A DNA stretch of 64,000 bases from a candidate division NC10 bacterium CSP1-5 (GCA_001443495.1 LDXR01000013.1:33776-97775); one strand, 5' to 3'. Counted from the stretch's first letter, positions 25,428-34,588 are shown. Notes: generated from the sequence alone by a model not told the origin. Numbers and translations: made by a program.

Positions 25428-26267
25428 CTAGGGCCTCCGTGCAATCGCCAGCACTGCCGGCATCGGAAGCTCGACGCCATCGCCCTTCTGATAGGGCATC
25501 GCCGCCTGGCGAACCGCTTTCCGAATGGCACGAATCGCATCAGCAGACTGAGCTCGCAGCAAGCCTGCTGTTCGTACCGTGCCTTCGAACATGTGTTCGA
25601 ACAACGCGTCAGGCGAGTCAAGCCGCCATGTCAGAGGGATGGTTTTCACGGTGGGAGCAACGAAACCGGCGCACGATAAAGACCGATGGCATTCCTGCGG
25701 ATCGCTAAACCGGAAGAAGTGGGGACCTTGCGGAAGTTGTATATCCAACTTTCCGTAGATCTCGACCGCCCGCAGCACCACTTGGAATCCGATTGCCTCC
25801 TCCGGCCTCGCCCACACCGTAAACCCGAACCTTCCTTCTGGGCGGAGCACACGGTGCGCCTCCGCAAGCGCCCGTTCAGGTCTGGCCAAATGGAGGAGTC
25901 CAAAATTCATGGTCACCGCGTCAAAAGAGGCCTCGGGGAATGGGAGGTCCTCGGCGTCACCTTCCCGAAAGTCGACCGCGGGATGGCGCCGCCGCGCTTC
26001 AGCAACCATCGCGGGAGCAAAGTCGACACCAACGACCTTGGCTCCCCGTTTGGCTGCCGCCGCCGCCGCGTACCCGGGGCCGGCCGCAACATCGAGCAAC
26101 TGCACCCCGCTTCTCACACCGACAGCATCGAGAAGCGGCGTGGTCATTTGACTGGTCAAGGAGGCAAAGGCATTGTGGTATCGCTCCGGGATCCTCTCCC
26201 AACCCTCGTGTTCAAACGCGCGAAACGCCTCGGGGTCAATGGGCGGATTGGGCATCTTTTTCCCCAT
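25428..26267 (-). CDS. UbiE-like class I methyltransferase
   Basis: A 279-residue SAM-dependent methyltransferase. Motif I is VQLLDVAAGPGYAAAAAAKR, then VVGVDFAPAMVAEAR and DAEDLPFPEASFDAVTMNFG. The start at 26267 (MGKKMPNPPID) follows GGAGG. It is a Methyltransf_11-type enzyme whose substrate cannot be deduced. It lies 60 bp downstream of the amidohydrolase gene. Confidence 0.88.
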   Translation of the reverse strand: MGKKMPNPPIDPEAFRAFEHEGWERIPERYHNAFASLTSQMTTPLLDAVGVRSGVQLLDVAAGPGYAAAAAAKRGAKVVGVDFAPAMVAEARRRHPAVDFREGDAEDLPFPEASFDAVTMNFGLLHLARPERALAEAHRVLRPEGRFGFTVWARPEEAIGFQVVLRAVEIYGKLDIQLPQGPHFFRFSDPQECHRSLSCAGFVAPTVKTIPLTWRLDSPDALFEHMFEGTVRTAGLLRAQSADAIRAIRKAVRQAAMPYQKGDGVELPMPAVLAIARRP

Positions 26268-26327
26268 GGGCCTCCGTCTTCTCCTGCCCGCCGCCTTCAA
26301 CCGGGGGCGAATACTGAGAAGGCCTGC

Positions 26328-27104
26328 TCACATTGCAGCCTGCGGCCGGTAGAACGCCACGGCATTCTCGTAGAGGATCTTTCTCGCGCTCTCCTCGTCG
26401 AACGCGTCCAGGATCACGTTCACATCCTCATCCCGAAACGGCCGGTCGGCTCGTGTGGAGGGCAGGTCGGTGCCGAACATCAGGGCATCGGGATTGATGG
26501 AAACAATCGCCTTCATGGCCGGCACGACGTCAAAGTCGACCCGGCCGAATCCGGTGGCCTTCACGTGCATCCCATGTTCGACCAACTTGAGGAGGGTGTC
26601 GAAACCGGTTCGGGAGAGGCCGAGATGGTCAATCGAGACGGACGGCAACGCCACGAGAATGCAATACAATTCGGTCAGGTGGCGGGAATCGATATAGAGC
26701 TCGACATGCCAGCCGGCGATTTCGTGCACGCGCCGGGCGAGATCGTCCAGCCGCTCGACGCCTTCCGAGCCGCCTCGCTTGAGATTGAAGCGCACGGCCC
26801 GGACCCCGGCGGCGTCCAGTCTCATGATCTCTTCATCCGAAACGGAGGCCGGGAGCTGCGTTACCCCGACAAAGGTCGGGCCGAGGTCCTCGATCGCTGC
26901 CACGAGGTAGCTCTGATCAAATGCCTGAAAGGAGCCGGAGACAATCGCCCCCCCGGCGATCTTGAGCTTTCTGGCCCGCTCGAGATAATCGGCGCATGTG
27001 AAATTGTTAGGAAGATACCCCTGGTTCGCCACGAGGGGGAACCGGTCGTCAATAATGTGAAAATGGCTATCGAAGATCATGATCTCGTTTTTCAGCATAC
27101 GCAT
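26328..27104 (-). CDS. Amidohydrolase-2 family TIM-barrel hydrolase
   Basis: A 258-residue protein with the amidohydrolase metal motif FDSHFHI at the N-terminus, a His strand end in SIDHLGLS and the final FGTDLPS aspartate. The family includes decarboxylases and lactonases acting on cyclic acids. The C-terminal block ARKILYENAVAFY is characteristic. Substrate unknown. Confidence 0.9.
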   Translation of the reverse strand: MRMLKNEIMIFDSHFHIIDDRFPLVANQGYLPNNFTCADYLERARKLKIAGGAIVSGSFQAFDQSYLVAAIEDLGPTFVGVTQLPASVSDEEIMRLDAAGVRAVRFNLKRGGSEGVERLDDLARRVHEIAGWHVELYIDSRHLTELYCILVALPSVSIDHLGLSRTGFDTLLKLVEHGMHVKATGFGRVDFDVVPAMKAIVSINPDALMFGTDLPSTRADRPFRDEDVNVILDAFDEESARKILYENAVAFYRPQAAM

Positions 27105-27140
27105 GGTATTGCTGACAAGGCGCGGGGCGGGGAGCCTGTG

Positions 27141-28298
27141 TTACTGATCGCGTCCCTCGAGCAGCTCTAGGACTACAGATGCGAGGGCGAAGGTCTTCAG
27201 GTCAATGTCGGGATCGAGATAGTAATGGTCGAGTCCTATGTCGGTAATGACAATGCCCCCTTCGACCAACTCATCCGCCAACAGGGTCAGCCCGTCATTC
27301 GGCCCGAGACTCTTGAGATCATCATACCGCCCTTTCACATACTCGGCAATCTGCCCCGAAAGCGGCGCGCCCACATATTGCAGCGTCAGTATATCCCCCG
27401 GAAATTCGAGTTGTGCAAATACCTCCCTCCTCTTCTTGGTGCTCAAGTCTTCAATCACCTCGCCCCGAAGACCTGTGAAGAAAAAGGCCGTTCTGACCAA
27501 CCAGCTCTTGGGCCATTGTAGCGCCTGGTCTGCCGAGGGGGTTCCTCTCAGCAGGCCACCAATGCTAATCCATGCTTTTACGCCTTGGAGTCGTTCCGGA
27601 GGCAATAGTTTTCCGATGGCGAGCGCGACCTCGGTCCCGCCTTTGCTGGTGCTGACCAGAATGATTCTGTCGTGCTCTTCCTTCAGCCGCAGTATCTCAC
27701 TTGCGATGATTGTCGCATTCTTCTCGATCGTGGCGAGCTCATCGGTCTCGATCAGTACGTTCTTGAACCCCGCGTGATTCATCAGACGTCGCTGCCGGGC
27801 GAAGTCAGCACCGGTGGTCGGGTCCCTCTTATACGCGTAACCCGGAACAAAGGCGATAAGGTACGGCGCAAATCTTTTGGCGATTCGAGATATCTCTTTT
27901 GCTGCCTTCGCTCTGAGAGTTGCAACATGGGCATGGAATGCATCCTGCGCCTTTTGACTTATTGGATCCTGATACACGCGAGAGACGAAATACAATGTTG
28001 CAAAGTCCGGGGAGAGCTCCTGCGTCAGGTCTCTCAAGCTATCGCTATCCAGCGGTCGTCTGTCCCATACGGCGAGTGCCCGATCGATCTCCTGGTCGTA
28101 CGCAGGATTGATCCGATCATTGCTCAGGTAATGCACGAGGTAATACTTCGATAGCTCCGAGTCGATGGTGGTCGCTACGGCCTGACCGGCCAAAGTGCCC
28201 TGCACTGGATATCTCGGAACGGTGGCACAACCGAAGGAAAGGAGAAAGAGAAGAGCGGATAACAGAAAACACAGTATTTCAAATCTTTTGCGGTTCAT
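27141..28298 (-). CDS. Lipoprotein with alpha/beta-hydrolase-like features
   Basis: A 385-residue protein with a lipobox signal peptide (LLFLLSFGCAT, lipid Cys near residue 24). The middle region has IILVSTSKGGTEVALAIGK, a nucleophile-elbow-like STSKG, and a late GLDHYYLDPD that could supply Asp and His. It is probably an outer-membrane-anchored esterase or lipase relative, but the catalytic assignment is tentative. Its ATG overlaps the stop of a polB remnant. Confidence 0.7.
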   Translation of the reverse strand: MNRKRFEILCFLLSALLFLLSFGCATVPRYPVQGTLAGQAVATTIDSELSKYYLVHYLSNDRINPAYDQEIDRALAVWDRRPLDSDSLRDLTQELSPDFATLYFVSRVYQDPISQKAQDAFHAHVATLRAKAAKEISRIAKRFAPYLIAFVPGYAYKRDPTTGADFARQRRLMNHAGFKNVLIETDELATIEKNATIIASEILRLKEEHDRIILVSTSKGGTEVALAIGKLLPPERLQGVKAWISIGGLLRGTPSADQALQWPKSWLVRTAFFFTGLRGEVIEDLSTKKRREVFAQLEFPGDILTLQYVGAPLSGQIAEYVKGRYDDLKSLGPNDGLTLLADELVEGGIVITDIGLDHYYLDPDIDLKTFALASVVLELLEGRDQ

Positions 28299-28455
28299 TC
28301 ATAAAGCTCAAGAGGCATCGAGCCAGGATCGGAGCCGGCGGGCGGCCAGCCGACCGGGCCAAGGAGTGTCTCGGCCGCCCGCACGAGCAGCTCGACGTAC
28401 CTCTTTGTATCATAGCGCTCGCCCCGTGTCAGCAGGACCGCGGGCCGCGCCCGTG
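28295..28455 (-). pseudogene. Remnant of a second polB 3' end
   Basis: About 134 bp here match the 3' end of the polymerase gene at 30663-30810, roughly 90% identical by eye. The translation contains RPAVLLTRGERYDTKRY and ELLVRAAETLLGPVGWP, against RPAVLLTGDESYDTKTY and the same tail in the intact gene. An indel changes the last residues. Only the C-terminal 50 codons remain. The upstream hydrolase gene ends inside it. It shows a past duplication of the polB end, or insertion of two genes into an older duplicate. Confidence 0.8.
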
Positions 28456-29682
28456 CCACCATCGCCGCACGGACCAGATAAGGACCACCACGAGCAAACT
28501 AAGTAAGATCCACAGTAAGATCCAACACCATAGGTATGGTATCCGGGGAATCTGACCAATCTTCTCACATGCGAATGTATTTAGGTTGCTGGGTATCCGA
28601 TGATATGCAACCGCATACAGCGCGAGGCAAATCACCTCCGGCGTGTGAATAGTGTTTATATGAACCTCGGTGGGGTTTTGCCCGGGGATCGCGCTCACCT
28701 CAATATTCTCCGCGTCCGGGGCGAGGTTTCGTGCCAAGACCCGTCCTTGGCAGTCATTGGACGGGTAATGCCCCCCGACGAAATCCCGAGCCACGTTGTT
28801 CACATCACTGTTGGCGTAGAGCGCCACGTACAAAGTTCCAGCTGAGGATGTGCTACTGTTGCTTCGGCTTCCCCGTGCCTCTGTGGGGTACGTACCTGGA
28901 GACCAGTTGAGACCTGCCGAGGGCGGCGGCTTGCTGTCCTCGATGGCGTGGCCGTTGAGGTTCTCGATAAAATCCTGGCTCGCCGCCTGATCCAGGATGT
29001 AGGGCGAACAGTCATCTCTGTAGCCGTTATTAAGCTGCTTGAGCGCCAGGCTGAAAGCGGTGACTATGCCCGCCCTCAGGCCGTGATTGGGGGGCGCTAT
29101 CGCGATGAACTCCGTAACGGGATTAAATCCCGGTCGGGGAGCTGGAAGATCGTACTGCTGCTCGTGCAGGCTCTTGAGGTAGAGTCGGGAGCTAATCGTA
29201 CCTTTACTGTAGCCGATGATAGCGACCTTGACGTTCATCGAGGGGTTTGAGGTGAACGGGACGTGGTTCGGGTCGTGGCGATGCAGGATGTGCTCCACCG
29301 CCCAGCCGATCTCGCGGGCGTCCTCCACAATCGATCGATCTTGATCCTGAAAACGAATGTAGTAGGGCTCGATATCGAGCCAGGCGTTTTCGGGCAGCTC
29401 CAAGGCCTGCCTGAACGACGGCAACCCGTCGTGCGAGTCCTGCCAGTTCTTGCGAAAGCTGAAGTCAGCGTCGTCCGGACTAATCAGGTTGTGCCCGTGA
29501 ACGAAAAGCACCGGGATCTTTCCCTGCAGCGCTGGTGTCGCTGCGTTCAGGGTAGTTTCTTCCTTGACGCCGTCGCCGTCGAGATCGACGTACAAATATA
29601 CCTCGGCCTGCGCCCAAACCGTACTGACCCGGAACGCGACCCAAAACGCGACCAGGAAAATGCCGAGGATTTTCGGGTTCAA
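28429..29682 (-). CDS. Secreted lipase-like alpha/beta hydrolase with C-terminal anchor
   Basis: A 417-residue protein with an N-terminal signal peptide (ILGIFLVAFWVAFRVSTVWA). The sequence KIPVLFVHGHN is the oxyanion region and IIGYSKGTISSRL holds a GxSxG nucleophile elbow. A hydrophobic segment WILLWILLSLLVVVLIW lies near the C-terminus and probably anchors it. It resembles extracellular lipases of the PGAP1/triacylglycerol lipase type. The last residues overlap the polB remnant, so the natural C-terminus may have been altered. Confidence 0.75.
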   Translation of the reverse strand: MNPKILGIFLVAFWVAFRVSTVWAQAEVYLYVDLDGDGVKEETTLNAATPALQGKIPVLFVHGHNLISPDDADFSFRKNWQDSHDGLPSFRQALELPENAWLDIEPYYIRFQDQDRSIVEDAREIGWAVEHILHRHDPNHVPFTSNPSMNVKVAIIGYSKGTISSRLYLKSLHEQQYDLPAPRPGFNPVTEFIAIAPPNHGLRAGIVTAFSLALKQLNNGYRDDCSPYILDQAASQDFIENLNGHAIEDSKPPPSAGLNWSPGTYPTEARGSRSNSSTSSAGTLYVALYANSDVNNVARDFVGGHYPSNDCQGRVLARNLAPDAENIEVSAIPGQNPTEVHINTIHTPEVICLALYAVAYHRIPSNLNTFACEKIGQIPRIPYLWCWILLWILLSLLVVVLIWSVRRWWHGRGPRSC

Positions 29683-29700
29683 AAGAGCACCGGGCGTGTG

Positions 29701-30513
29701 TCAATTCTCCTTATTCCGTAATCCTCTGAGACAATCCGATCTCCTGACGAACGACGGTAACTCAGATTCCATCTTTGCGGGGTTGGCGGCTGCGAATGTC
29801 ACAGCGTCGCCGTGAAGAAACATCTGGATCCATACCCCCCGCGAGTCGTACCAGAGCTCTCGATTGTGACCATCTTGATCCTGTACAAGATACCGTTCCG
29901 TCTTTTCGGATTTGTTTCCGATCGATAAATGTTCCACTCCCTTATTGGCGATGATCATGGATTTAAGTTCTCCTGTAATTGGGCTGATGACCTGGACGAT
30001 ATGGTCCGACCTTCGAAGGGCAGGGTTCAAGAAGTTCGTTGGGACGGCCTCTGCGGAAATTTGCTGACTCTTCTCTGAGCCAAATGTTTTGAAGAGCGCC
30101 TTGTCTTTCCGAACAACCGAGACCGTGATCGGATCGCCGAATTCATCCCATGGACACACACTCGGTCGTGCCATTCGTACAAAAATGGAACACGAGCCCG
30201 CGGTGGAAGAATCGAAGGCTGTCAGTGTTCCGTGGCGCCACGTCTCCTTCCGTTTTGAGGCACGGCAGTACCCGGTGTCATCCACCCATTCCTCAGTTTC
30301 CACGACGACGTCTTCGCCCTGTCGTTTAGATACAATCTTATGTATTCCTATTTGGTCGCTGCTGCGAGTAATCTCATAGTAGAACGTCCCCATAGGCCAA
30401 TCTTGGGATAAAGCGGTTCCGCTCAAAAAGAGAGAGGTGATACAGACGAAGAGCAAGCTGCCAGATGTGATCCAGGCTTTTGTATTCCTCTTATGAGTTC
30501 GACGGTGAGCCAT
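29701..30513 (-). CDS. Secreted hypothetical protein (DUF6134-like)
   Basis: A 270-residue exported protein: basic start MAHRRTHKRN, then a hydrophobic stretch SLLFVCITSLFLSGTALS. The mature domain opens with GTFYYEITRSSDQIGIHKIV, like the DUF6134 family of periplasmic proteins of unknown function. Four Cys in the middle may form disulfides. It lies 18 bp upstream of the lipase-like gene, so they are probably cotranscribed. It is AT-richer than the flanking polB. Confidence 0.65.
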   Translation of the reverse strand: MAHRRTHKRNTKAWITSGSLLFVCITSLFLSGTALSQDWPMGTFYYEITRSSDQIGIHKIVSKRQGEDVVVETEEWVDDTGYCRASKRKETWRHGTLTAFDSSTAGSCSIFVRMARPSVCPWDEFGDPITVSVVRKDKALFKTFGSEKSQQISAEAVPTNFLNPALRRSDHIVQVISPITGELKSMIIANKGVEHLSIGNKSEKTERYLVQDQDGHNRELWYDSRGVWIQMFLHGDAVTFAAANPAKMESELPSFVRRSDCLRGLRNKEN

Positions 30514-30662
30514 GTCTCAGGTTTTCCCCCATCGGATGTCTGGGAAACCGACTCGACTGCCCTTCGCTGGGATAGAGAGGGTGCGTGCCAGGCTCGTCGT
30601 GCGTTTGGCTAGGAGTGCAATTCGCGCACCAGCGATCGGCAAGAGGAGAGGGACTAGGAAGC

Positions 30663-32870
30663 TCACGGGGTTGCCAGCCAGGACTGGAGCCGGCCGGCGG
30701 GCCAGCCGACGGGGCCGAGGAGGGTCTCGGCCGCCCGCACGAGCAGCTCCTCGTAGGTCTTTGTATCATAGCTCTCGTCCCCTGTCAGCAGGACCGCAGG
30801 CCGCGCCCGGTCCCCCTTCACTTTGGCCTTTCGATCGAGGATGAGGTAGTCGATCTGCTGCCCCGGGTGGAGCTCGACTCCGGCCCGGGCCAATGTCTTG
30901 GCGGCGATCGCACCCGCGTCCTCCCGGACGTACTGCATCGGCTCCTTGGAGAGGGTCCGGGTGATGACGAGGTCTTCCAGCGGGACCCGCCCACCCCGGA
31001 TCGCCTCGACATGCCGCCTCAGGATCTCGAGCGCCTCCGGAACCCGGGCCATAAATTCAGCGGCGCTCTCGGCCCGGGCCAGGCAGTCGAGCATCTCCTG
31101 TTGAGCCGTCGCGATCCGTGGGGCGGTATCGTGCCGCCTGAGCTCGAGACCGCGGACCTTTTGCTCGCCATGCTGAAAGACGCCGTAGAAGCGGTTCGGC
31201 ACCGTGAGGGCCGGCGTCTCGCGCGACGGGCAAAAGACGATCCACCGGTAGATCCCCTCCACGGCAATGGGGATCTTTGTCGCCTCCTCGATCTCACGGC
31301 AGAGCGCCTCGAGCTCTGCGACCGAAAGGCCCGGCTTCTGGAGATAGATCGAGTCCACGATGGCGTGGATCGCGCGAAAGCCGTAGGCCTCGGCAATCGT
31401 CCGCGCCCGAAGGAGCATCTCGCGCCCGAGGCTTGTCACCGATTCGTGCGCCATGATCTGCCCCCACCGGGCGTTCTTGTACCCCAGGTACCCGAAGCTC
31501 ACCAGCAGGCACCAGCGCAGCGCCGCCTGGAGCAGGTCGTATCGCCGCCGCGTTTCCCCCTCGTTCGCCTTTTTGAGGGCTTTGTACCTGAGCCGCTTGT
31601 CGAGCAGTGGCCGCAGCACCCGGGGGACAAGCCCCTCGCGCCGCTCGCAGAGGCTGTATCCCGCCTCGGGCACCGCGCCCCTGGGACAGCAGGCGCAGTT
31701 CACCGTCTCGGGCGAGATATTGTAGGCCACCATGAGCGCGGGATACATGCTGGCAAAATCGATCTCGGCCACGTGCTCGTGGAGCCCCATCGGCGGCAGG
31801 TACACCATCCCTCCCTTGTCCACCGTGAGCAGCTCGTTGAGCGTCTTGGCCTCTTCCACCTCCGCCTTCTTCCAGGGGATGAGCGCCCCCATCCGCGTGG
31901 CCTCGTCCATCTGCATCGAGGTGATGGCGACGCCGGTCGAGAGGCGAGCCTGCCGCTGGACAGGGACCTTGGCGACGCGAGCAATCTCGAGCAACCCGGG
32001 CAGCTCTCCATCGTGGTAGATGAACGAGTTGTGCAGATCGATGTGCCAGCGGCCGTGCAGCAGAAAAGGCGGCGTCATGTAGACGACGCGGCCGTAGGTG
32101 AAGAAGCTGCGTCCCGCGCGCGGCGGCGTGCGGAGGACCGGCTCGCGGTCGAGGGGAAGCGCTACCCCCTGCCTCTTCGCCAGCCAAAGAAGGGTGGGCA
32201 GCACAAAGGCGTCGCCATCTTTTGTCATCAGGACGTCGGGGTCGTGCCGCTCGAGCAGTCCCGTGAAGGCATGGAGCAGCTCCACCTCTCTTCCCTGGCA
32301 CAGCTCGTACGTCTCCCCTTCGACCGTAACCTGAAGCGTGCTCAAGCGCCTCGAGAAGCGGCCGGCCGGCCCCGTCCCTTTGAGCTCCATGATTCGGAGC
32401 GGTGGCAGCGCGTACTCGAGCGCCCAGGGATCATCCCGGCATTCGACTCTTTGGAGGATCCCATCCTCGTGCTCGATCGTGCAGAAGGCCAATGGGAAGA
32501 GCTGCCGCTCGTAGCAGTAGAGCTGTGCCAGGTGGATCCCGCAGTTCCAGAAGAGGACCCGCGGATGCTCCAGGAAGAGGCGGTCAGGGAGGACGGGGTA
32601 CTGATTCAGGTCCGCCAGGGCGATCTGCAGAACCTCGACCTGCTCCCGGCTGACGAGATCCCACCGCTTGACCCACTCGAGCCCCGCGATCGAGGGCTTG
32701 GCTTCGAGCTCGCGGATGAGCGGCCGCAGATCCCGCGGCCTCCCCTCGGCGTAAAACGCCGGGGTGAAGGGATCCTCCAGGCGCAGCCGCTCCCCCGCCT
32801 CGGTGATCCACCAGAGGACCATTCCACGCTTGGCGGGATAGAGATCAAAGAGCCAGCCTTGGGTCTTCAT
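30663..32870 (-). CDS. Divergent family-B DNA polymerase in a LexA operon
   Basis: A 735-residue PolB-family polymerase. Motif A DFASMYPALM (Asp371) is intact. Motif C, normally YGDTDS, reads HAIVDSIYL: the second, essential Asp506 is kept and the first is lost. Motif B is LRWCLLVSFGYLG, with Arg for Lys and Val for Asn. The exonuclease motifs are decayed: Exo I reads LRIMELKG and Exo II reads GDAFVLP, without the catalytic Asp residues. It may therefore be a polymerase without proofreading. A Cys cluster (NCACC, residues 391-395) may bind metal. The start overlaps a small coiled-coil gene by 26 bp, downstream of lexA and a RecA-like gene. Confidence 0.9.
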   Translation of the reverse strand: MKTQGWLFDLYPAKRGMVLWWITEAGERLRLEDPFTPAFYAEGRPRDLRPLIRELEAKPSIAGLEWVKRWDLVSREQVEVLQIALADLNQYPVLPDRLFLEHPRVLFWNCGIHLAQLYCYERQLFPLAFCTIEHEDGILQRVECRDDPWALEYALPPLRIMELKGTGPAGRFSRRLSTLQVTVEGETYELCQGREVELLHAFTGLLERHDPDVLMTKDGDAFVLPTLLWLAKRQGVALPLDREPVLRTPPRAGRSFFTYGRVVYMTPPFLLHGRWHIDLHNSFIYHDGELPGLLEIARVAKVPVQRQARLSTGVAITSMQMDEATRMGALIPWKKAEVEEAKTLNELLTVDKGGMVYLPPMGLHEHVAEIDFASMYPALMVAYNISPETVNCACCPRGAVPEAGYSLCERREGLVPRVLRPLLDKRLRYKALKKANEGETRRRYDLLQAALRWCLLVSFGYLGYKNARWGQIMAHESVTSLGREMLLRARTIAEAYGFRAIHAIVDSIYLQKPGLSVAELEALCREIEEATKIPIAVEGIYRWIVFCPSRETPALTVPNRFYGVFQHGEQKVRGLELRRHDTAPRIATAQQEMLDCLARAESAAEFMARVPEALEILRRHVEAIRGGRVPLEDLVITRTLSKEPMQYVREDAGAIAAKTLARAGVELHPGQQIDYLILDRKAKVKGDRARPAVLLTGDESYDTKTYEELLVRAAETLLGPVGWPAGRLQSWLATP

Positions 32871-33165
32871 CCGGCTTCTGCTCCCGGGTTGCCTCGAGCT
32901 TTTCCAGGCGGCCTGCCTCGAGCTTGTCGAGACGGCTTCGGATCTCGGCGAGCGCCTTTTCCTGTTCGAGCAGGACGGCCATCACCACCGCCTCGAAGGG
33001 AGTGGGCCGGGCCACGTAGGACGCCTCGGCGGCGTGCCGCCTCGCATGCTCGAAGAGGCGGTCGAAGGCATCGCGGTCATCCCGCGTGAGCGCCCGGCGG
33101 AACTTTCTCCAGGATTCCTGTTCCTGATGGAAGGCCTGGACGATGCTTACGACAGTTCGGCCCAT
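32845..33165 (-). CDS. Small helical protein of the LexA-PolB operon
   Basis: A 106-residue, strongly helical and charged protein. The first half contains REALT-like basic segments (WRKFRRALTRDDRDAFDRLF). The second half, LLEQEKALAEIRSRLDKLEA, looks like a coiled coil. A GGAGGTGA site precedes the ATG at 33165. It overlaps the polymerase start by 26 bp, so the two are translationally coupled. It could be an adaptor between the RecA-like protein and the polymerase, but that is only inferred from position. Confidence 0.8.
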   Translation of the reverse strand: MGRTVVSIVQAFHQEQESWRKFRRALTRDDRDAFDRLFEHARRHAAEASYVARPTPFEAVVMAVLLEQEKALAEIRSRLDKLEAGRLEKLEATREQKPDEDPRLAL

Positions 33166-33207
33166 GGTTCACCTCCTGGGCTCACCGCTGGCGGTTCGAC
33201 TCATGGT

Positions 33208-33915
33208 CTACCTCAAGAAAGCAACAAGTTGGTCGGCCGGCAAGACCTCGACTAGATGCGAGAACGGCTTCTCGCGTTGAAAGACCAAACCCTCACCGCC
33301 CTGCTTAACCCGGATGCTTCGTGACGCGACGTCAAGCCACGGCAGATGCAGGCGTGCGCGCCCGGACTCACGCGGCGGATCCGCCGCGGTCACGAGGATC
33401 CTGCACCCCGCCTGTGCCTGCCGGTTCACCTCGGCCGCGATCTCGCGGAGCAGCCAGCTTGCCTCTTTGTAAGGGACGTTAGCGTCGGCAAAGAGGGATG
33501 TCGCGCCGGACAGGATCACCAGGCCGGGTGCGCGGTCCCGGATGAAACGCTCCAGGCGACGAAAAGCCAGCGCCGCGAGCTGGTGCACGGTGAAGGTGCG
33601 GATGATGTGGACCCGTGAGAGGACCGGCCTGGGTTCCTGCCGCGCTGCAAGGGCTAGGCGCGAGACGATGTAGGGGTCGGTACTGTTGCCTGCATCCACC
33701 AGGAGGACCCGATGCCCCTTGAGGGCATAGAGTCCCGCGGCAAAGGTCGCCAGGGAGAGGACAAGATCAGGCCCGCGGAGCAGCGCGATGAGGCCTGCCG
33801 GCGGAGGCTGAAACAGGGATTGAATGAGTGCCGGCAAACGCTGACTTTGGAGCGACTCACCGGCGACCTGAGCTTTGGAGACGGCTGTGGTGTGCAACTG
33901 ATGCATGGGGAGCAT
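33208..33915 (-). CDS. RecA/ImuA-like protein with degenerate ATP site
   Basis: A 235-residue protein with the fold pattern of RecA-superfamily or ImuA proteins: RVLLVDAGNSTDPYIVSRLA, then RVHIIRTFTVHQLAALAFRR, GLVILSGATSLFAD and RILVTAADPP. The region where a Walker A loop (GxxGxGKT) should be reads LLRGPDLVLSLATFAAG, so ATP binding is doubtful. It lies 4 bp after lexA. In known SOS mutasomes ImuA works with ImuB and DnaE2; here the polymerase partner is a PolB. Confidence 0.75.
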   Translation of the reverse strand: MLPMHQLHTTAVSKAQVAGESLQSQRLPALIQSLFQPPPAGLIALLRGPDLVLSLATFAAGLYALKGHRVLLVDAGNSTDPYIVSRLALAARQEPRPVLSRVHIIRTFTVHQLAALAFRRLERFIRDRAPGLVILSGATSLFADANVPYKEASWLLREIAAEVNRQAQAGCRILVTAADPPRESGRARLHLPWLDVASRSIRVKQGGEGLVFQREKPFSHLVEVLPADQLVAFLR

Positions 33916-33919
33916 GACT

Positions 33920-34588
33920 TTAGACCCGATGGAGCTCTTCTTGTGATGATTGTGATGAAACCGACCCGTTGAACCGGCGAAGCAGGCCGACGACCTTGCC
34001 GAGAATCTGGATCCCCTCCCCCCGCGGAAACGTTATCAGAGCGTAGGCCGGGTTGTCCGAGACGAGGAGGATCGTATCGACCTCGCGCGCGAAGCGCTTG
34101 AGCACCGCCTCTTCTTCAAGAAGCGCTACCACGATATCCCCGGATCCGGCGACCGGCTGCCGGCGCACGATAACGATATCGCCACGGGTTACCGTGGGGG
34201 CCATGCTATCGCTCGCAACCCGGACGGCAAAGCCCTCGCCGCCGCCCAGCCACGCGGCCGGCACCGGGACATAATCCACGACTTCCTCACGGGCGAGGAC
34301 CGGCGGCCCGGCCGTGACCCGGTCGAAAAGAGGGAGATATCCTACCTGTTCTTCGGGGGGCAGAGGGTTCCCTGACGGGTCCTTCAGGACCTGGATGCCG
34401 CGGGGGCCCGGCAGGCGGCGGATGTAGCCCTTTTGCTCGAGGGCCCGGACGTGGCGAAAGGCGCCGAAGCGGCTCTTGACCCCGATCGCCTCGGCAATCT
34501 CGTCCAGGATCGGCGGCATCCCCCGCTGCCGCAGTGAGCGGAGGATCGCTTCTAGGGCCTGCCGTTGTTTCGGACTCAGGCTCTTCAT
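33920..34588 (-). CDS. lexA: LexA repressor
   Basis: A 222-residue SOS repressor. The N-terminal winged helix (SLSPKQRQALEAILRSLRQR onward) is followed by a self-cleavage domain. The scissile bond is Ala93-Gly94 in RVTAGPPVL. The catalytic pair is Ser128 (RVASDSMAPT) and Lys164 (AVLKRFA), with the 35-residue spacing found in E. coli LexA. The recognition helix KSRFGAFRHVRALEQ differs from the usual STSSVQRHL type, so the operator is likely unusual. The ATG at 34588 has GAGGGACC upstream. It heads the operon ending in polB. Confidence 0.93.
   Translation of the reverse strand: MKSLSPKQRQALEAILRSLRQRGMPPILDEIAEAIGVKSRFGAFRHVRALEQKGYIRRLPGPRGIQVLKDPSGNPLPPEEQVGYLPLFDRVTAGPPVLAREEVVDYVPVPAAWLGGGEGFAVRVASDSMAPTVTRGDIVIVRRQPVAGSGDIVVALLEEEAVLKRFAREVDTILLVSDNPAYALITFPRGEGIQILGKVVGLLRRFNGSVSSQSSQEELHRV

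Noticed and set aside
30585..33089. An 834-codon open frame on the plus strand
   Set aside because: It lies antisense to the PolB gene, is rich in Arg, Pro, Gly and His, and matches nothing; it is the mirror of high-GC codon usage in polB.
34180..34200. A second LexA-like palindrome inside lexA (CACGG and CCGTG around GGTTA)
   Set aside because: It lies in coding sequence and does not share the GATAAC half-site, so it is probably chance.
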